This document shows, piece after piece, positions 33,478 through 41,961 of a stretch of 64,000 bases of DNA. The translations under genes and the position numbers were made by a program. The notes under the pieces were generated by a model. That model did not search any database. It was not told where the DNA came from and saw only the letters and a list, made by a program, of their open reading frames with translations. Origin of the DNA: Bradyrhizobium sp. U87765 SZCCT0048 (GTDB lineage: Bacteria > Pseudomonadota > Alphaproteobacteria > Rhizobiales > Xanthobacteraceae); NCBI RefSeq assembly GCF_018131225.1, contig NZ_JAFCMM010000002.1:806001-870000 (forward strand), written 5' to 3'. Numbering within the stretch: the first letter of the stretch is position 1; every line of letters begins with the position of its first letter.

Positions 33478-34236
33478 CTACTTCGGCGCCATGCGGATCG
33501 CGCCGTCAAGGCGGATGGTCTCGCCGTTGATCATCGAATTCTCGACAATGTGCACGGCCAGCGCGCCGTACTCTTCCGGCTTGCCGAGGCGGGCCGGATG
33601 CGGCACCTGCTTGCCGAGACTGTCCCGAGCTTCCTCGCTCAGCCCCATCAGCAGCGGGGTCAGGAACAGGCCCGGCGCGATGGTGTTGACGCGGATCAGC
33701 AGGCTCGAGAGGTCACGCGCCACCGGCAGGGTGAGACCGACGATGCCGCCCTTCGACGCCGAATAGGCCGCCTGACCGATCTGACCATCGAACGCCGCGA
33801 CGCTCGCCGTATTGATAATGACGCCGCGCTCCTCGCCGACCGGCGGCAGCGACTGCGCCCGCTCCGCCATCAGGCGGATGCAGTTGAAGGTGCCGATCAG
33901 GTTGACGCGGATGACCCGCGAGAACTGGTCGAGCGGATACGGGCCGTTCTTGCCGACGGTCTTGGCCGCGCCGCCGATGCCGGCGCAGTTGACCAGCACG
34001 CGCGCCACGCCATGGGCGGCTTCCGCCTTGGCCAGCGCCGCCTTGACGTCATTCTCGTCGGCGACGTCGCCGACCAGCGCAACACCCTTGAGTTCGGCCG
34101 CGATCTTCTCGGCGTTCTCCTTGTTGACGTCGAGCACGGCCACCCTGGCGCCCTTGGCGGCCATCGCGCGCGCGGTTGCGGCGCCGAGTCCCGAGCCACC
34201 GCCGGTGACGATGACGGCTACGTCTTTCAGATCCAT
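33478..34236 (-). CDS. SDR-family 3-hydroxyacyl-CoA dehydrogenase
   Basis: 252 residues. Rossmann TGGGSGLGAATA (11-22), NAG-like NCAGIGGAA (about 84), catalytic Ser in NTASVAAFDGQIGQ and YSASKGG (Tyr/Lys near 158-162). The PG motif IAPGLFLTPLL and overall layout match 17-beta-HSD10 (type II 3-hydroxyacyl-CoA dehydrogenase), which oxidises the 3-hydroxyacyl-CoA made by the hydratase. NAD+ preference is suggested by the Asp in VAVLDVNKE. Central in the operon between CoA-transferase and crotonase. Confidence 0.88.
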   Translation of the reverse strand: MDLKDVAVIVTGGGSGLGAATARAMAAKGARVAVLDVNKENAEKIAAELKGVALVGDVADENDVKAALAKAEAAHGVARVLVNCAGIGGAAKTVGKNGPYPLDQFSRVIRVNLIGTFNCIRLMAERAQSLPPVGEERGVIINTASVAAFDGQIGQAAYSASKGGIVGLTLPVARDLSSLLIRVNTIAPGLFLTPLLMGLSEEARDSLGKQVPHPARLGKPEEYGALAVHIVENSMINGETIRLDGAIRMAPK

Positions 34237-34263
34237 GGTAGTGCCTTTCTATCAGGTTGGACT

Positions 34264-35376
34264 TTACGAAGCGGCCTGCCGCCAGGCGGCAAGGATGTCG
34301 GAGATCGTGGTCGGCGGTACCGCGGCCGGCCCCTGGATGGCGGAGGCTGTCCGTGAGAACCGTGGCGCCGGCGCCGGCTGCACGTAGCCGGCATGTTCGA
34401 CGAAGGTGCGCCGCGCCGCAAGATGGGGATGGGACGGCGCCTCGAACAGCCCGACCGCCGCGGCGGCGCAGGCGTCGGAGCCTTCGAGAATCGCGCACCA
34501 CTCGTCGCGAGTCCTGGTCTTGAACACGGCCGCGAGCTTGTCCTGCAGCTCCGGCCAGCGCGCGCGATCCATCTGCGCGTCGAACGCCGGATCATCGAGG
34601 CCGGCCAGCCGGCGCAGCTCGGCATAGAACTGCGGCTCGATCGCCCCGATCGAGATGTAACGGCCATCGGCGCATTCATAGGGGCGATAGAAGTGCGCGC
34701 CGCCGTCCAGCATGTTGGTGCGCGGCTGATCGGTCCAGCGCTTGAGCGCATGCATGCTGTGGAACATCGACAGCATCAGCGACACGCCGTCGCACATCGC
34801 CACGTCCACGACCTGTCCTTTGCCGGAGGTGCGCGCCTCGATCACGGCCGCGAGCACGCCGACCACCAGGAACAGCGCACCGCCGCCGTAGTCGCCGACG
34901 AGATTGAGCGGCGACACCGGCTCGCCGCTGGATGCCCGGAACGAATCCAGCGCACCAGTGATCGCGATGTAGTTGATGTCATGGCCGGCGGCCTGGGCCA
35001 GCGGGCCGTCCTGCCCCCAGCCGGTCATGCGGCCATAGACCAGGCGCGGATTGCGCTTCAGCGTCTCGTCGGGGCCGAGCCCGAGCCGCTCCATCACCTG
35101 CGGCCGGAAGCCTTCGAGCAGCACGTCGGCGGCGGCGATGAGATCGAGTGCCTGCGCGGCATCGGCCGGCGTCTTGAGATCGAGTTCGACGATTCGGCGC
35201 CCACGATTGACGAAGTCACGGTTGTCGCGCTTGCCGGCGCCGCGCCGCACGACAGAGACGATGTCCGCGCCCATGTCCGACAGCATCATCGCGGCGAACG
35301 GCCCGGGGCCGATCCCCGCGAACTCGACCACCCGCACGCCGGTCAGCGGCCCGGATGCCGCGCTCGTCTTTCCCAC
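34264..35376 (-). CDS. Class III CoA-transferase / alpha-methylacyl-CoA racemase family
   Basis: 370 residues. GVRVVEFAGIGPGPFAAMMLSDMGADIV at the N-terminus and YGRMTGWGQDGPLAQAAGHDINYIA (about 113-137) containing GHDINY, the signature of Amacr-type members; the catalytic Asp of the family lies about 145 in the following ITGALD region. Racemases of this type convert (2R)- to (2S)-methylacyl-CoA so that acyl-CoA dehydrogenases can act, which would fit a methyl-branched side chain. Start is GTG at 35376 with a strong AGGAGGT six bases before it. CoA-transferase activity is the alternative. Confidence 0.85.
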   Translation of the reverse strand: MGKTSAASGPLTGVRVVEFAGIGPGPFAAMMLSDMGADIVSVVRRGAGKRDNRDFVNRGRRIVELDLKTPADAAQALDLIAAADVLLEGFRPQVMERLGLGPDETLKRNPRLVYGRMTGWGQDGPLAQAAGHDINYIAITGALDSFRASSGEPVSPLNLVGDYGGGALFLVVGVLAAVIEARTSGKGQVVDVAMCDGVSLMLSMFHSMHALKRWTDQPRTNMLDGGAHFYRPYECADGRYISIGAIEPQFYAELRRLAGLDDPAFDAQMDRARWPELQDKLAAVFKTRTRDEWCAILEGSDACAAAAVGLFEAPSHPHLAARRTFVEHAGYVQPAPAPRFSRTASAIQGPAAVPPTTISDILAAWRQAAS

Positions 35377-35443
35377 TCGAGACCTCCTGTTTCATTTTCT
35401 TGTCGTTCGGCTTTGTCGCCGCTACGGCCGGCGCTGCCGACCT

Positions 35444-36130
35444 TCAGTTTCTCGCCGCGGCGCGCCGTCGCTCCGGCTGCAGCATGCCGCCGAGCAGCGT
35501 GTCCGTCATATAATCGATGTACTGTCGGCGAACCTCATCGGTGATCTCGCCGACGCCCGCGGCACGTGCCATCGCGTGGCGGGCGTGGAACAGATGGTCG
35601 CATGCGCCGATCAGGTGGGTATAGAAGAACACCGGCTCGACCGGTTTGAACTCGCCGGCCGCCACGCCTTCTTCGAGCAGCCGCCGCTGGAAGTCGAGCA
35701 GAGGCCTGACAAAGAATTGTGACACCGAGGCTGCCGCCTTCTCGGAGCTGTCATGCAGCAGCAAATGCAGCAACCGGTTCATATAGGGAAAGCGATAGTA
35801 CGCGTTGACGATGCCGGCGATGTGGAGCTTGAGCTTTTCGGTCGGCGAGATCGGCTGCTGCAGCAGGTACTTCAGGTGCGAGACCTGCACCTCGGCGTCG
35901 CGCGCGAGCAGCGCCAGCAGCAGGCCTTCCTTGTTGCCGTAATGATATTTGACGAGAGCTGCGTTGACGCCGGACTTCTGGGCGAGATCGCTCAGCGACA
36001 CGTCGGTGGAATTGCGCTCGATCATCAGTTCGCTGACCGCTTCGAGCAGTTTTTCCGCCGTCGCATTGCGCTGCGGCTGCGATCTCGCCGGCGCGTCTGC
36101 GTTCACACCCGGTGCCATTCGCGGTTCCAT
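35444..36130 (-). CDS. TetR-family regulator of the acyl-CoA cluster
   Basis: 228 residues from ATG 36130 (an upstream TTG and other in-frame ATGs are possible, so the start is uncertain). HTH around 20-65: ATAEKLLEAVSELMIERNSTDVSLSDLAQKSGVNAALVKYHYGNKEGLL pattern. The ligand domain has a TetR_C group seen with fatty-acid or aromatic-CoA regulators. First gene of the operon, so autoregulated. Divergent from the thiolase whose -35 lies in TTGATTGATTGACT repeats between the two; that AT-rich block is the probable operator. Confidence 0.85.
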   Translation of the reverse strand: MEPRMAPGVNADAPARSQPQRNATAEKLLEAVSELMIERNSTDVSLSDLAQKSGVNAALVKYHYGNKEGLLLALLARDAEVQVSHLKYLLQQPISPTEKLKLHIAGIVNAYYRFPYMNRLLHLLLHDSSEKAAASVSQFFVRPLLDFQRRLLEEGVAAGEFKPVEPVFFYTHLIGACDHLFHARHAMARAAGVGEITDEVRRQYIDYMTDTLLGGMLQPERRRAAARN

Positions 36131-36218
36131 TTCTTCCCGTGCGCAACTGCATTTTGCGCTTGGTGGAATGTCGCTTGTCGCGACATCGATCATCTGCGCC
36201 GACAAGTTAATTGATTGA

Positions 36219-36247
36219 TTGACTAAGTCTAGCCTCGTCTTTTTAAT
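36219..36247 (+). promoter_or_regulatory. Sigma70-like promoter of the thiolase gene
   Basis: TTGACT (36219-36224) and TTTAAT (36242-36247) separated by 17 bases, in a locally AT-rich stretch. The -35 overlaps a run of TTGA repeats (36211-36222) next to the divergent TetR gene. Expected transcription start near 36254, giving a short leader to the ATG at 36291. Confidence 0.65.
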
Positions 36248-36290
36248 TCGGCCAACCCAAACCAGAATCCAACAACCAGGGAGAAGAAGA

Positions 36291-37463
36291 ATGGCCGAAG
36301 CCTACATCGTCGCAGCAGCGCGCACCGCGGGCGGGCGCAAGGGGGGCCGCCTCGCCGGCTGGCACCCGGCCGATCTCGCCGCCGTGGTGCTGGATTCGCT
36401 GGTCGAGCGCACCGGCGCTGATCCCGCCCTGGTCGAAGACGTCATCATGGGCTGCGTGATGCAGGCCGGCGAGCAATCCAACAACATCGCGCGCAACGCC
36501 ATCATGGCGTCGAAGCTGCCGGAAAGCGTGCCCGGCACCTCGATCGACCGGCAGTGCGGCTCGTCGCAGCAGGCGCTGCACTTCGCCGCACAGGCGGTGA
36601 TGTCCGGCGCAATGGACGTGGTGATCGCCGCCGGCGTCGAGAGCATGACGCGCGTGCCGATGGGCCTCGCCTCGTCGCTGCCGGCGAAGAACGGCTTCGG
36701 GCACTACAAGAGCCCGAACATGGAGCAGCGCTATCCCAACATCCAGTTCAGCCAGTTCACCGGCGCTGAAATGATGGCAAAGAAGTACGATCTGGATAAG
36801 GAGGCCCTCGACCGGTATTCTTTCGAGAGCCATCAGCGCGCGATCGCGGCGACCCAGGCGGGGGCCTTCAAGGACGAAATCGTGCCGGTCGCCATCACCC
36901 GCGCCGACGGCTCGACCGACATCCACCAGATCGACGAGGGCATCCGTTTCGATGCCACCCTCGACGGCATCCGCGGCGTCAAGCTGATCACCGAGGGCGG
37001 CCGCCTCACCGCCGCGAGCGCCAGCCAGATCTGCGACGGCGCCTCCGGCGTCATGGTGGTCAACGAGAACGGCCTCAAGGCGCTCGGCGTCAAGCCGATG
37101 GCGCGTATCCATCACATGACCATGATCGGGCACGATCCGGTGATCATGCTGGAGGCCCCGCTACCGGCGACGCACCGTGCATTGAAGAAAGCCGGCATGT
37201 CCATCGACGACATCGACCTGTTCGAGGTCAACGAGGCCTTCGCCTCGGTGCCGACCGCATGGCTGAAGGACACCGGCGCCGATCCGGCGAAGCTCAACGT
37301 CAACGGCGGCGCTATCGCGCTGGGACATCCGCTCGGCGGCTCCGGCACCAAGCTGATGACGACGCTTTTGCATGCGCTGAAGCAGCGCAACAAGCGCTAC
37401 GGATTGCAGACCATGTGCGAGGGCGGCGGCATGGCCAACGTCACCATCGTCGAGCGGCTCTGA
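36291..37463 (+). CDS. Acetyl-CoA acetyltransferase / 3-ketoacyl-CoA thiolase
   Basis: 390 residues. Nucleophile Cys89 in SIDRQCGSSQQAL, His in GGAIALGHPLGGSG (about 346) and general-base Cys in CEGGGM (about 378) complete the thiolase triad; NEAFA (about 315) is present. It cleaves the 3-ketoacyl-CoA produced by the SDR enzyme to acetyl-CoA and the shortened acyl-CoA. AGGGAGAAG ribosome binding site before the ATG. Divergent from the TetR-led operon and followed by a good terminator, so it is transcribed alone. Confidence 0.92.
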   Translation: MAEAYIVAAARTAGGRKGGRLAGWHPADLAAVVLDSLVERTGADPALVEDVIMGCVMQAGEQSNNIARNAIMASKLPESVPGTSIDRQCGSSQQALHFAAQAVMSGAMDVVIAAGVESMTRVPMGLASSLPAKNGFGHYKSPNMEQRYPNIQFSQFTGAEMMAKKYDLDKEALDRYSFESHQRAIAATQAGAFKDEIVPVAITRADGSTDIHQIDEGIRFDATLDGIRGVKLITEGGRLTAASASQICDGASGVMVVNENGLKALGVKPMARIHHMTMIGHDPVIMLEAPLPATHRALKKAGMSIDDIDLFEVNEAFASVPTAWLKDTGADPAKLNVNGGAIALGHPLGGSGTKLMTTLLHALKQRNKRYGLQTMCEGGGMANVTIVERL

Positions 37464-37474
37464 GCCTGGTCGAC

Positions 37475-37503
37475 AAGGGCGGGTCGAACGACCCGCCCTT
37501 TTT
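37475..37503 (+). terminator. Intrinsic terminator of the thiolase gene
   Basis: AAGGGCGGGTCG (37475-37486) pairs with CGACCCGCCCTT (37489-37500), followed by TTT to give a five-T run. The clearest rho-independent terminator in the window. Confidence 0.85.
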
Positions 37504-37618
37504 GTTTGCCGAGACTTGTTTGCCAAGACTCGTTTGCCACGACCGCCGCACACCAACCAATGCGCGCCAACGAGCGGCTGAAGCCGCCGGATCTTCCAGG
37601 AAACGTCAGGGAACACGC

Positions 37619-39166
37619 ATGAGCCACCCGTCGCTGCACGCCCGCACCACGCCCGACAAGATCGCCTACCGCATGGCCGCATCGGGCGACGCCATCACCT
37701 ACCGCCAGCTCGATGAACACTCGAATCAGGGCGCGCAGCTGTTTCGCTCGCTCGGCCTCAAGGCCGGCGACCATGTCGCGCTGCTGATGGAGAATTCGCT
37801 CGCATTCATGGAGATCTGCTGGGCGGCGCAGCGCAGCGGCCTCTACTATACCGCGATCAGCCGCTACCTGACCGCCGACGAGATCGCCTACATCATCAGG
37901 GATTGCGGCGCCCGCGTCATGATCACCTCGGAGAAATGCGTCGACGCCGTCGCCCCGCTGCTCGCGGGCGCCGATCCGGCGACCTCGTTCTACATGACCG
38001 GCACGCCACACCCCGGTTTCCGCTCCTGGGACAAGGCCATCGCAGAACAGCCGACAACGCCGATCTCCGACGAGGTCGCCGGCTACGACATGCTGTATTC
38101 GTCCGGCACCACCGGCCGGCCGAAGGGCATCAAGCGCGAGGCGACAGGCGACGCCATCGACAAGCCCAATCCGTTCCTGCGCTTCCTGTGTGCCGACATG
38201 TGCGGCATGTCCAGCGACACGATCTACCTGTCGCCGGCGCCGCTGTATCACGCAGCTCCCCTGCGCTTCAACATGATGGTCGGCGTGCTCGGCGGCACAT
38301 CGATCATCATGGAATCGTTCGATGCCGAGACCTTTCTGCGCCTTGTGCAGGAGCACCGCGCGACCCAGAGCCAGCTCGTCCCCACCATGTTCGTGCGCAT
38401 GCTGAAACTACCCGACGAGGTGCGCGCACGCTACGACGTGTCATCGCTCAAGGGCGCGATACATGCGGCAGCGCCCTGCCCGGTCGACGTCAAGGCGCGG
38501 ATGATCGAATGGTGGGGGCCGATCCTGATCGAGTACTATGCCGGCTCGGAAGGCAACGGCGTGACCGTCAGCACCTCGGCGGAGTGGCTGTCCCATCGCG
38601 GCACCGTCGGTCGCGCGGTGGTCGGCAAGATCAGGATCCTCGACGAGAACGACGAGGAGGTGCCCACGGGAGAAATCGGCACCGTGTACTTCGCCGACGC
38701 GCCGCAGTTCGCCTATCACAACGATCCGGACAAGACGAAGCGGGCCTACAATTCAAGGGGCTGGTCGACGCTCGGCGATGTCGGCTATGTCGACGAAGGC
38801 GGCTACCTCTATCTCACCGACCGCAAGGCCTACATGATCATCTCCGGCGGCGTGAACATCTATCCGCAGGAAACCGAGGACGTCCTGATCACCCACCCCG
38901 CCGTCGCCGACGTCGCCGTGTTCGGCGTCCCCAACGAGGAAATGGGCGAGGAGGTCAAGGCGGTGGTACAGCCCCACGACATGAGCCGGGCCGGCAAGGA
39001 GCTGGAAGCGGAGCTGATTGCGTTCTGCCGACAGCATCTGTCGCCGATCAAATGCCCGCGCACCGTGGACTTCGATCCGGAACTGCCGCGCACCCCGACC
39101 GGCAAGCTGGTCAAGCGCCACCTGCGTGATCGCTATTGGCCGGCCAAGGGGGGAACGGCAGCCTGA
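37619..39166 (+). CDS. AMP-forming acyl-CoA synthetase (FadD-like)
   Basis: 515 residues. A3 motif YSSGTTGRPKGI (about 160-171), PLYHAAPLRFNM near 205, YAGSEGNGVT near 302, and STLGDVGYVDEGGYLYLTDRKAYMIISGGVNIYP (about 385-415), the classical medium/long-chain acyl-CoA synthetase motif. C-terminal PTGKLVKR with the catalytic Lys. Shorter than the feruloyl-CoA-synthase type ligases and a different subgroup. ATG at 37619 has CAGGGAA upstream. Stands apart from the operon behind the thiolase terminator; may supply substrate to it. Confidence 0.88.
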   Translation: MSHPSLHARTTPDKIAYRMAASGDAITYRQLDEHSNQGAQLFRSLGLKAGDHVALLMENSLAFMEICWAAQRSGLYYTAISRYLTADEIAYIIRDCGARVMITSEKCVDAVAPLLAGADPATSFYMTGTPHPGFRSWDKAIAEQPTTPISDEVAGYDMLYSSGTTGRPKGIKREATGDAIDKPNPFLRFLCADMCGMSSDTIYLSPAPLYHAAPLRFNMMVGVLGGTSIIMESFDAETFLRLVQEHRATQSQLVPTMFVRMLKLPDEVRARYDVSSLKGAIHAAAPCPVDVKARMIEWWGPILIEYYAGSEGNGVTVSTSAEWLSHRGTVGRAVVGKIRILDENDEEVPTGEIGTVYFADAPQFAYHNDPDKTKRAYNSRGWSTLGDVGYVDEGGYLYLTDRKAYMIISGGVNIYPQETEDVLITHPAVADVAVFGVPNEEMGEEVKAVVQPHDMSRAGKELEAELIAFCRQHLSPIKCPRTVDFDPELPRTPTGKLVKRHLRDRYWPAKGGTAA

Positions 39167-39343
39167 TCACGGCGGCGGACGGACGACGCTCCCCTGGAGC
39201 CCCCCACCCCCGATGGGTGTTTCCGAAATGGCACGTAGCCCCGCCTTCAACAGTCTCGGAGGTGGCGAGCATGGAGACCGCCGAAGGTTCTGTGTTAGAC
39301 AGTGCCGGGCTGAAGCTTGCCACCGCCAAACCGAAGGGTCGTG

Positions 39344-39583
39344 ATGTCGAAATCCCTGCTTCTGACTGCGCTCGTTCTCGCCACCATCTCCACCTCCACC
39401 CTGGCGCAGAACGCGCAACGCAGTGGAACGCCGGAGGAACAGAAGGCCTGCACCAAGGACGTGTCCCGGTACTGCCGGACGATGATGGACCAGGGCGACC
39501 TGGTGATCCTGTCCTGCCTGCAGCAAAACCGCGCCAAGATCTCGGCCGCGTGCGACAAGGTCCTCAAGGACCACGGGCAGTAA
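39344..39583 (+). CDS. Small secreted cysteine-rich-repeat protein
   Basis: 79 residues. A signal peptide (KSLLLTALVLATISTSTLAQ, cleavage near 20) leads to a mature 58-residue domain with four Cys: KACTKDVSRYCRT and SCLQQNRAKISAACDKVL. The spacing resembles the Cys-rich GLG1 repeat seen in small alphaproteobacterial periplasmic proteins. ATG at 39344 follows GAAGGG. Function unknown; it may be a stress or envelope protein. Convergent with hpnO. Confidence 0.7.
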   Translation: MSKSLLLTALVLATISTSTLAQNAQRSGTPEEQKACTKDVSRYCRTMMDQGDLVILSCLQQNRAKISAACDKVLKDHGQ

Positions 39584-39723
39584 GACCGCTCCCGGCCCGC
39601 GAACGCCTTGGCGCGACGCGGGCCTTGGTTCGCGTGAAGACTGCGCGCCAAAGCGGGCTTAAAACGCTTCAAAACTGAGAACGGCAGCGCACTCGCGCGT
39701 CGATCACGCGCGAACGCGCACGA

Positions 39724-39746
39724 GCGGCCGCGGCTTCCGCGGCCGC
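39724..39746. terminator. GC-rich hairpin between convergent genes
   Basis: Ten-bp perfect stem GCGGCCGCGG/CCGCGGCCGC (39724-39733, 39737-39746) with a CTT loop, in the gap between the Cys-rich protein gene and hpnO. No T run on either side; probably a 3'-end structure. Confidence 0.4.
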
Positions 39747-39841
39747 CTCTCGCTCTGACACCGACTGAGATATTTCGTGAACACGCCTTCGCGCCGCGAA
39801 GGCAGGGGCGGCCCGACACCGACGTCAGGCCGCTGCGGGTC

Positions 39842-41233
39842 TCACGCGGACTTGCGCATGGCGTTGTCGACCAGCGTCTTGCCGAGCGACCACACCGCTC
39901 CGGGCACGCGATGGCTGGCGCCGATGACCGTGTCGAAGGCCGATTCGATCCACTGGCAGTCTTCGTCGGTGATCGACAGCGTCGGCAGCAGCTTGATGGT
40001 ATGACTGCCGTGACCGGACACCTGGGTCAGGATCTTGTGATCCTTGAACAGGGGGATGGTGATGAGCTGGCAGAACAGCCCCTTGCTGGCGGTCTCCAGC
40101 ACATTCCACGACGCCTTCAGGGCGAGCGACTTCGGCGCACCGAACTGCACCCCGAGCATCAGGCCCTTGCCGCGCACCTCCTTGAGGAGTTCGTACTTCT
40201 GGACCATGCGGCCAAGCGAGGTCAGCAGCCGCTCGCCGCGCTGCTGGGCATTCTCGATCAGCTTTTCCTGCTTCATGACCTCAAGGGTGGCGATGCCGGC
40301 GGCCATGGCCAGGTCATTCTTGCCGAAGGTCGAGCCGTGCACCACCGCACGGTCCATGCGGTCGAACACCTTGTTGAAGATCGCCCGGCGGGTCAGCACC
40401 GCGCCAACCGGAACTTGACCGCCAGAAAGCGCCTTGGCCAGCAGCACCATGTCCGGCTCGACGTTCCAGTGCTCCACGGCGAGGAAACGGCCGGTACGGC
40501 CGAGACCGGTCTGCACCTCGTCCGCGACGAACAGCGTGCCATAGCGCCGGCACAGCGCCGCGGCCTCGGGCAAGAAGTTGTCGTCGGGAATGTTGACGCC
40601 CTTGCCCTGGATCGGCTCGATGATGAAAGCGGCCACCTGGCGGGACGACAGCGCCTTTTCCAGGGCCGCGAGGTCGTTGAAGGGAATGGACGTGCAGCCC
40701 GGCAGCAGCGGCTCGAAACCGCTGCGGAAGTTCATGTCGTCGGTCAGCGACAGCGAACCATAGGTCAGGCCGTGATAGGCCTGCCCGCAGTAGATGATAT
40801 CGGTGCGGCCGGTGGCGACGCGGGCGAACTTGATCGCCGCCTCGACGCTCTCGGTGCCCGAATTGGCGAAAAACACCTTGTCGAGATAGGGAACGCGCTC
40901 GATCAACTGCTCGGCCAGAACGCCGGCGAGGGTCGAGACGTCCATCTGCACGAGATTGGGCAATTCGGCGTTGAGCACGCTCACCAGGGCGTTACGAACC
41001 GCAGGGTGGTTACGGCCGATCGCAAACACGCCAAATCCGCTCAGCAGGTCGAGATAGCGGGCTCCGACGCGGTCGTAGAGGTACTGCCCCTCCCCCCGGA
41101 CGAAGCCGACATCGTATCCGATCGTCTTGAGGACCCTGACCAGTTGCTCGTTCAGGTAGTTCGCATGCAGATCGCTGCGTTCCGCCTGGCGGGCGGCAAA
41201 CATCTCGGAAAGGTCAAGATTGGGATACATCAT
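39842..41233 (-). CDS. hpnO: Hopanoid aminotransferase HpnO (class III PLP enzyme)
   Basis: 463 residues, aspartate aminotransferase fold type I, class III. PLP site: Lys in LAKALSGGQVPVGAVL (about 270), Asp-Glu in LFVADEVQTGLGRTG (about 235), GTESVEAAIKFAR (about 125) for phosphate. Annotated in the hopanoid field as HpnO, required for aminobacteriohopanetriol formation from a ribosylhopane-derived aldehyde. Its N- and C-terminal extensions relative to ornithine transaminases are typical of HpnO. Placed with hpnN, dxs and hpnH as in R. palustris. ATG has only a weak ribosome binding site; two adjacent ATG codons are possible. Confidence 0.9.
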   Translation of the reverse strand: MMYPNLDLSEMFAARQAERSDLHANYLNEQLVRVLKTIGYDVGFVRGEGQYLYDRVGARYLDLLSGFGVFAIGRNHPAVRNALVSVLNAELPNLVQMDVSTLAGVLAEQLIERVPYLDKVFFANSGTESVEAAIKFARVATGRTDIIYCGQAYHGLTYGSLSLTDDMNFRSGFEPLLPGCTSIPFNDLAALEKALSSRQVAAFIIEPIQGKGVNIPDDNFLPEAAALCRRYGTLFVADEVQTGLGRTGRFLAVEHWNVEPDMVLLAKALSGGQVPVGAVLTRRAIFNKVFDRMDRAVVHGSTFGKNDLAMAAGIATLEVMKQEKLIENAQQRGERLLTSLGRMVQKYELLKEVRGKGLMLGVQFGAPKSLALKASWNVLETASKGLFCQLITIPLFKDHKILTQVSGHGSHTIKLLPTLSITDEDCQWIESAFDTVIGASHRVPGAVWSLGKTLVDNAMRKSA

Positions 41234-41358
41234 CGGCTACATAGGTGGTTTCGGGAAGGACGCGTCAACAGGAAATCAAAAATGCGGCGATTTGCCCCGC
41301 GAGCCGGAACTTCTGATAAGATTGTTCATTGCTTTCGCTGCATCGCAGAAGGGGTTCT

Positions 41359-41961
41359 ATGAAGAAAGAAGTTGTCTTTTGCGGGATGGCCCTGCTGGCA
41401 TCGCTCGGTTCGGCCCACGCACTGGAGTCGCAACCCCTGGGCGAGTGGGTGGTACAGGAAGGGGTCGCGCGCATCCGCATTGTCGATTGCAACAGCCGTC
41501 TCTGGGGCGTGGTGTCGTGGGAAAAGATCCCGGGCAACGTCGACGCCCAGAACCCTGACCGGTCCAAGCGAACCCGACCAACCCTCGGGATGCCTGTACT
41601 CCTGAACATGAAGAAAGCTCCAGCAGAAAATAAAGGCGATCCCGAGGAATGGGAAGGCAAGGTTTATAACGCCAAGAACGGCAAGACTTATGAATCGACG
41701 ATCCGGTTAACGACTCCCGACAAGCTCGAGATCAAGGGCTGCGTCCTTGGTTTCCTGTGCGGCGGCGAGACCTGGACCCGCTATGTCGATCCTGCGGCCC
41801 AGCTGACCCCGGCCCCTGCCCCAGCTGCCCCGCCCAAGTCGACTGTCGCCCAGACGAAGGCGAAATCTCCCCCGGTAGCAGGAACGACGAAGGGAATTGC
41901 CCCCGTCGACCCGGCTGCGGAGGTCTGTTCACTTCCCGAGATCGCGGGGACGCCCCATTAG
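41359..41961 (+). CDS. Secreted DUF2147-family protein next to hopanoid genes
   Basis: 200 residues with a signal peptide (KKEVVFCGMALLASLGSAHA, cleavage near 20). Residues 25-125 are a DUF2147 beta domain: GEWVVQEGVARIRIVDCNSRLWGVVSWEK, WEGKVYNAKNGKTYESTIRL and LEIKGCVLGFLCGGETWTR. A Pro/Ala/Lys-rich linker then runs to the C-terminus. The last 33 bases overlap the 3' end of hpnN on the opposite strand. Function unknown; an envelope role near hopanoid transport is suggested only by location. Confidence 0.8.
   Translation: MKKEVVFCGMALLASLGSAHALESQPLGEWVVQEGVARIRIVDCNSRLWGVVSWEKIPGNVDAQNPDRSKRTRPTLGMPVLLNMKKAPAENKGDPEEWEGKVYNAKNGKTYESTIRLTTPDKLEIKGCVLGFLCGGETWTRYVDPAAQLTPAPAPAAPPKSTVAQTKAKSPPVAGTTKGIAPVDPAAEVCSLPEIAGTPH

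Noticed and set aside
39231..39247. TGGCAC at 39232 considered as a sigma54 promoter
   Set aside because: The required TGC element at -12 with correct spacing is absent (CCCGCC instead).
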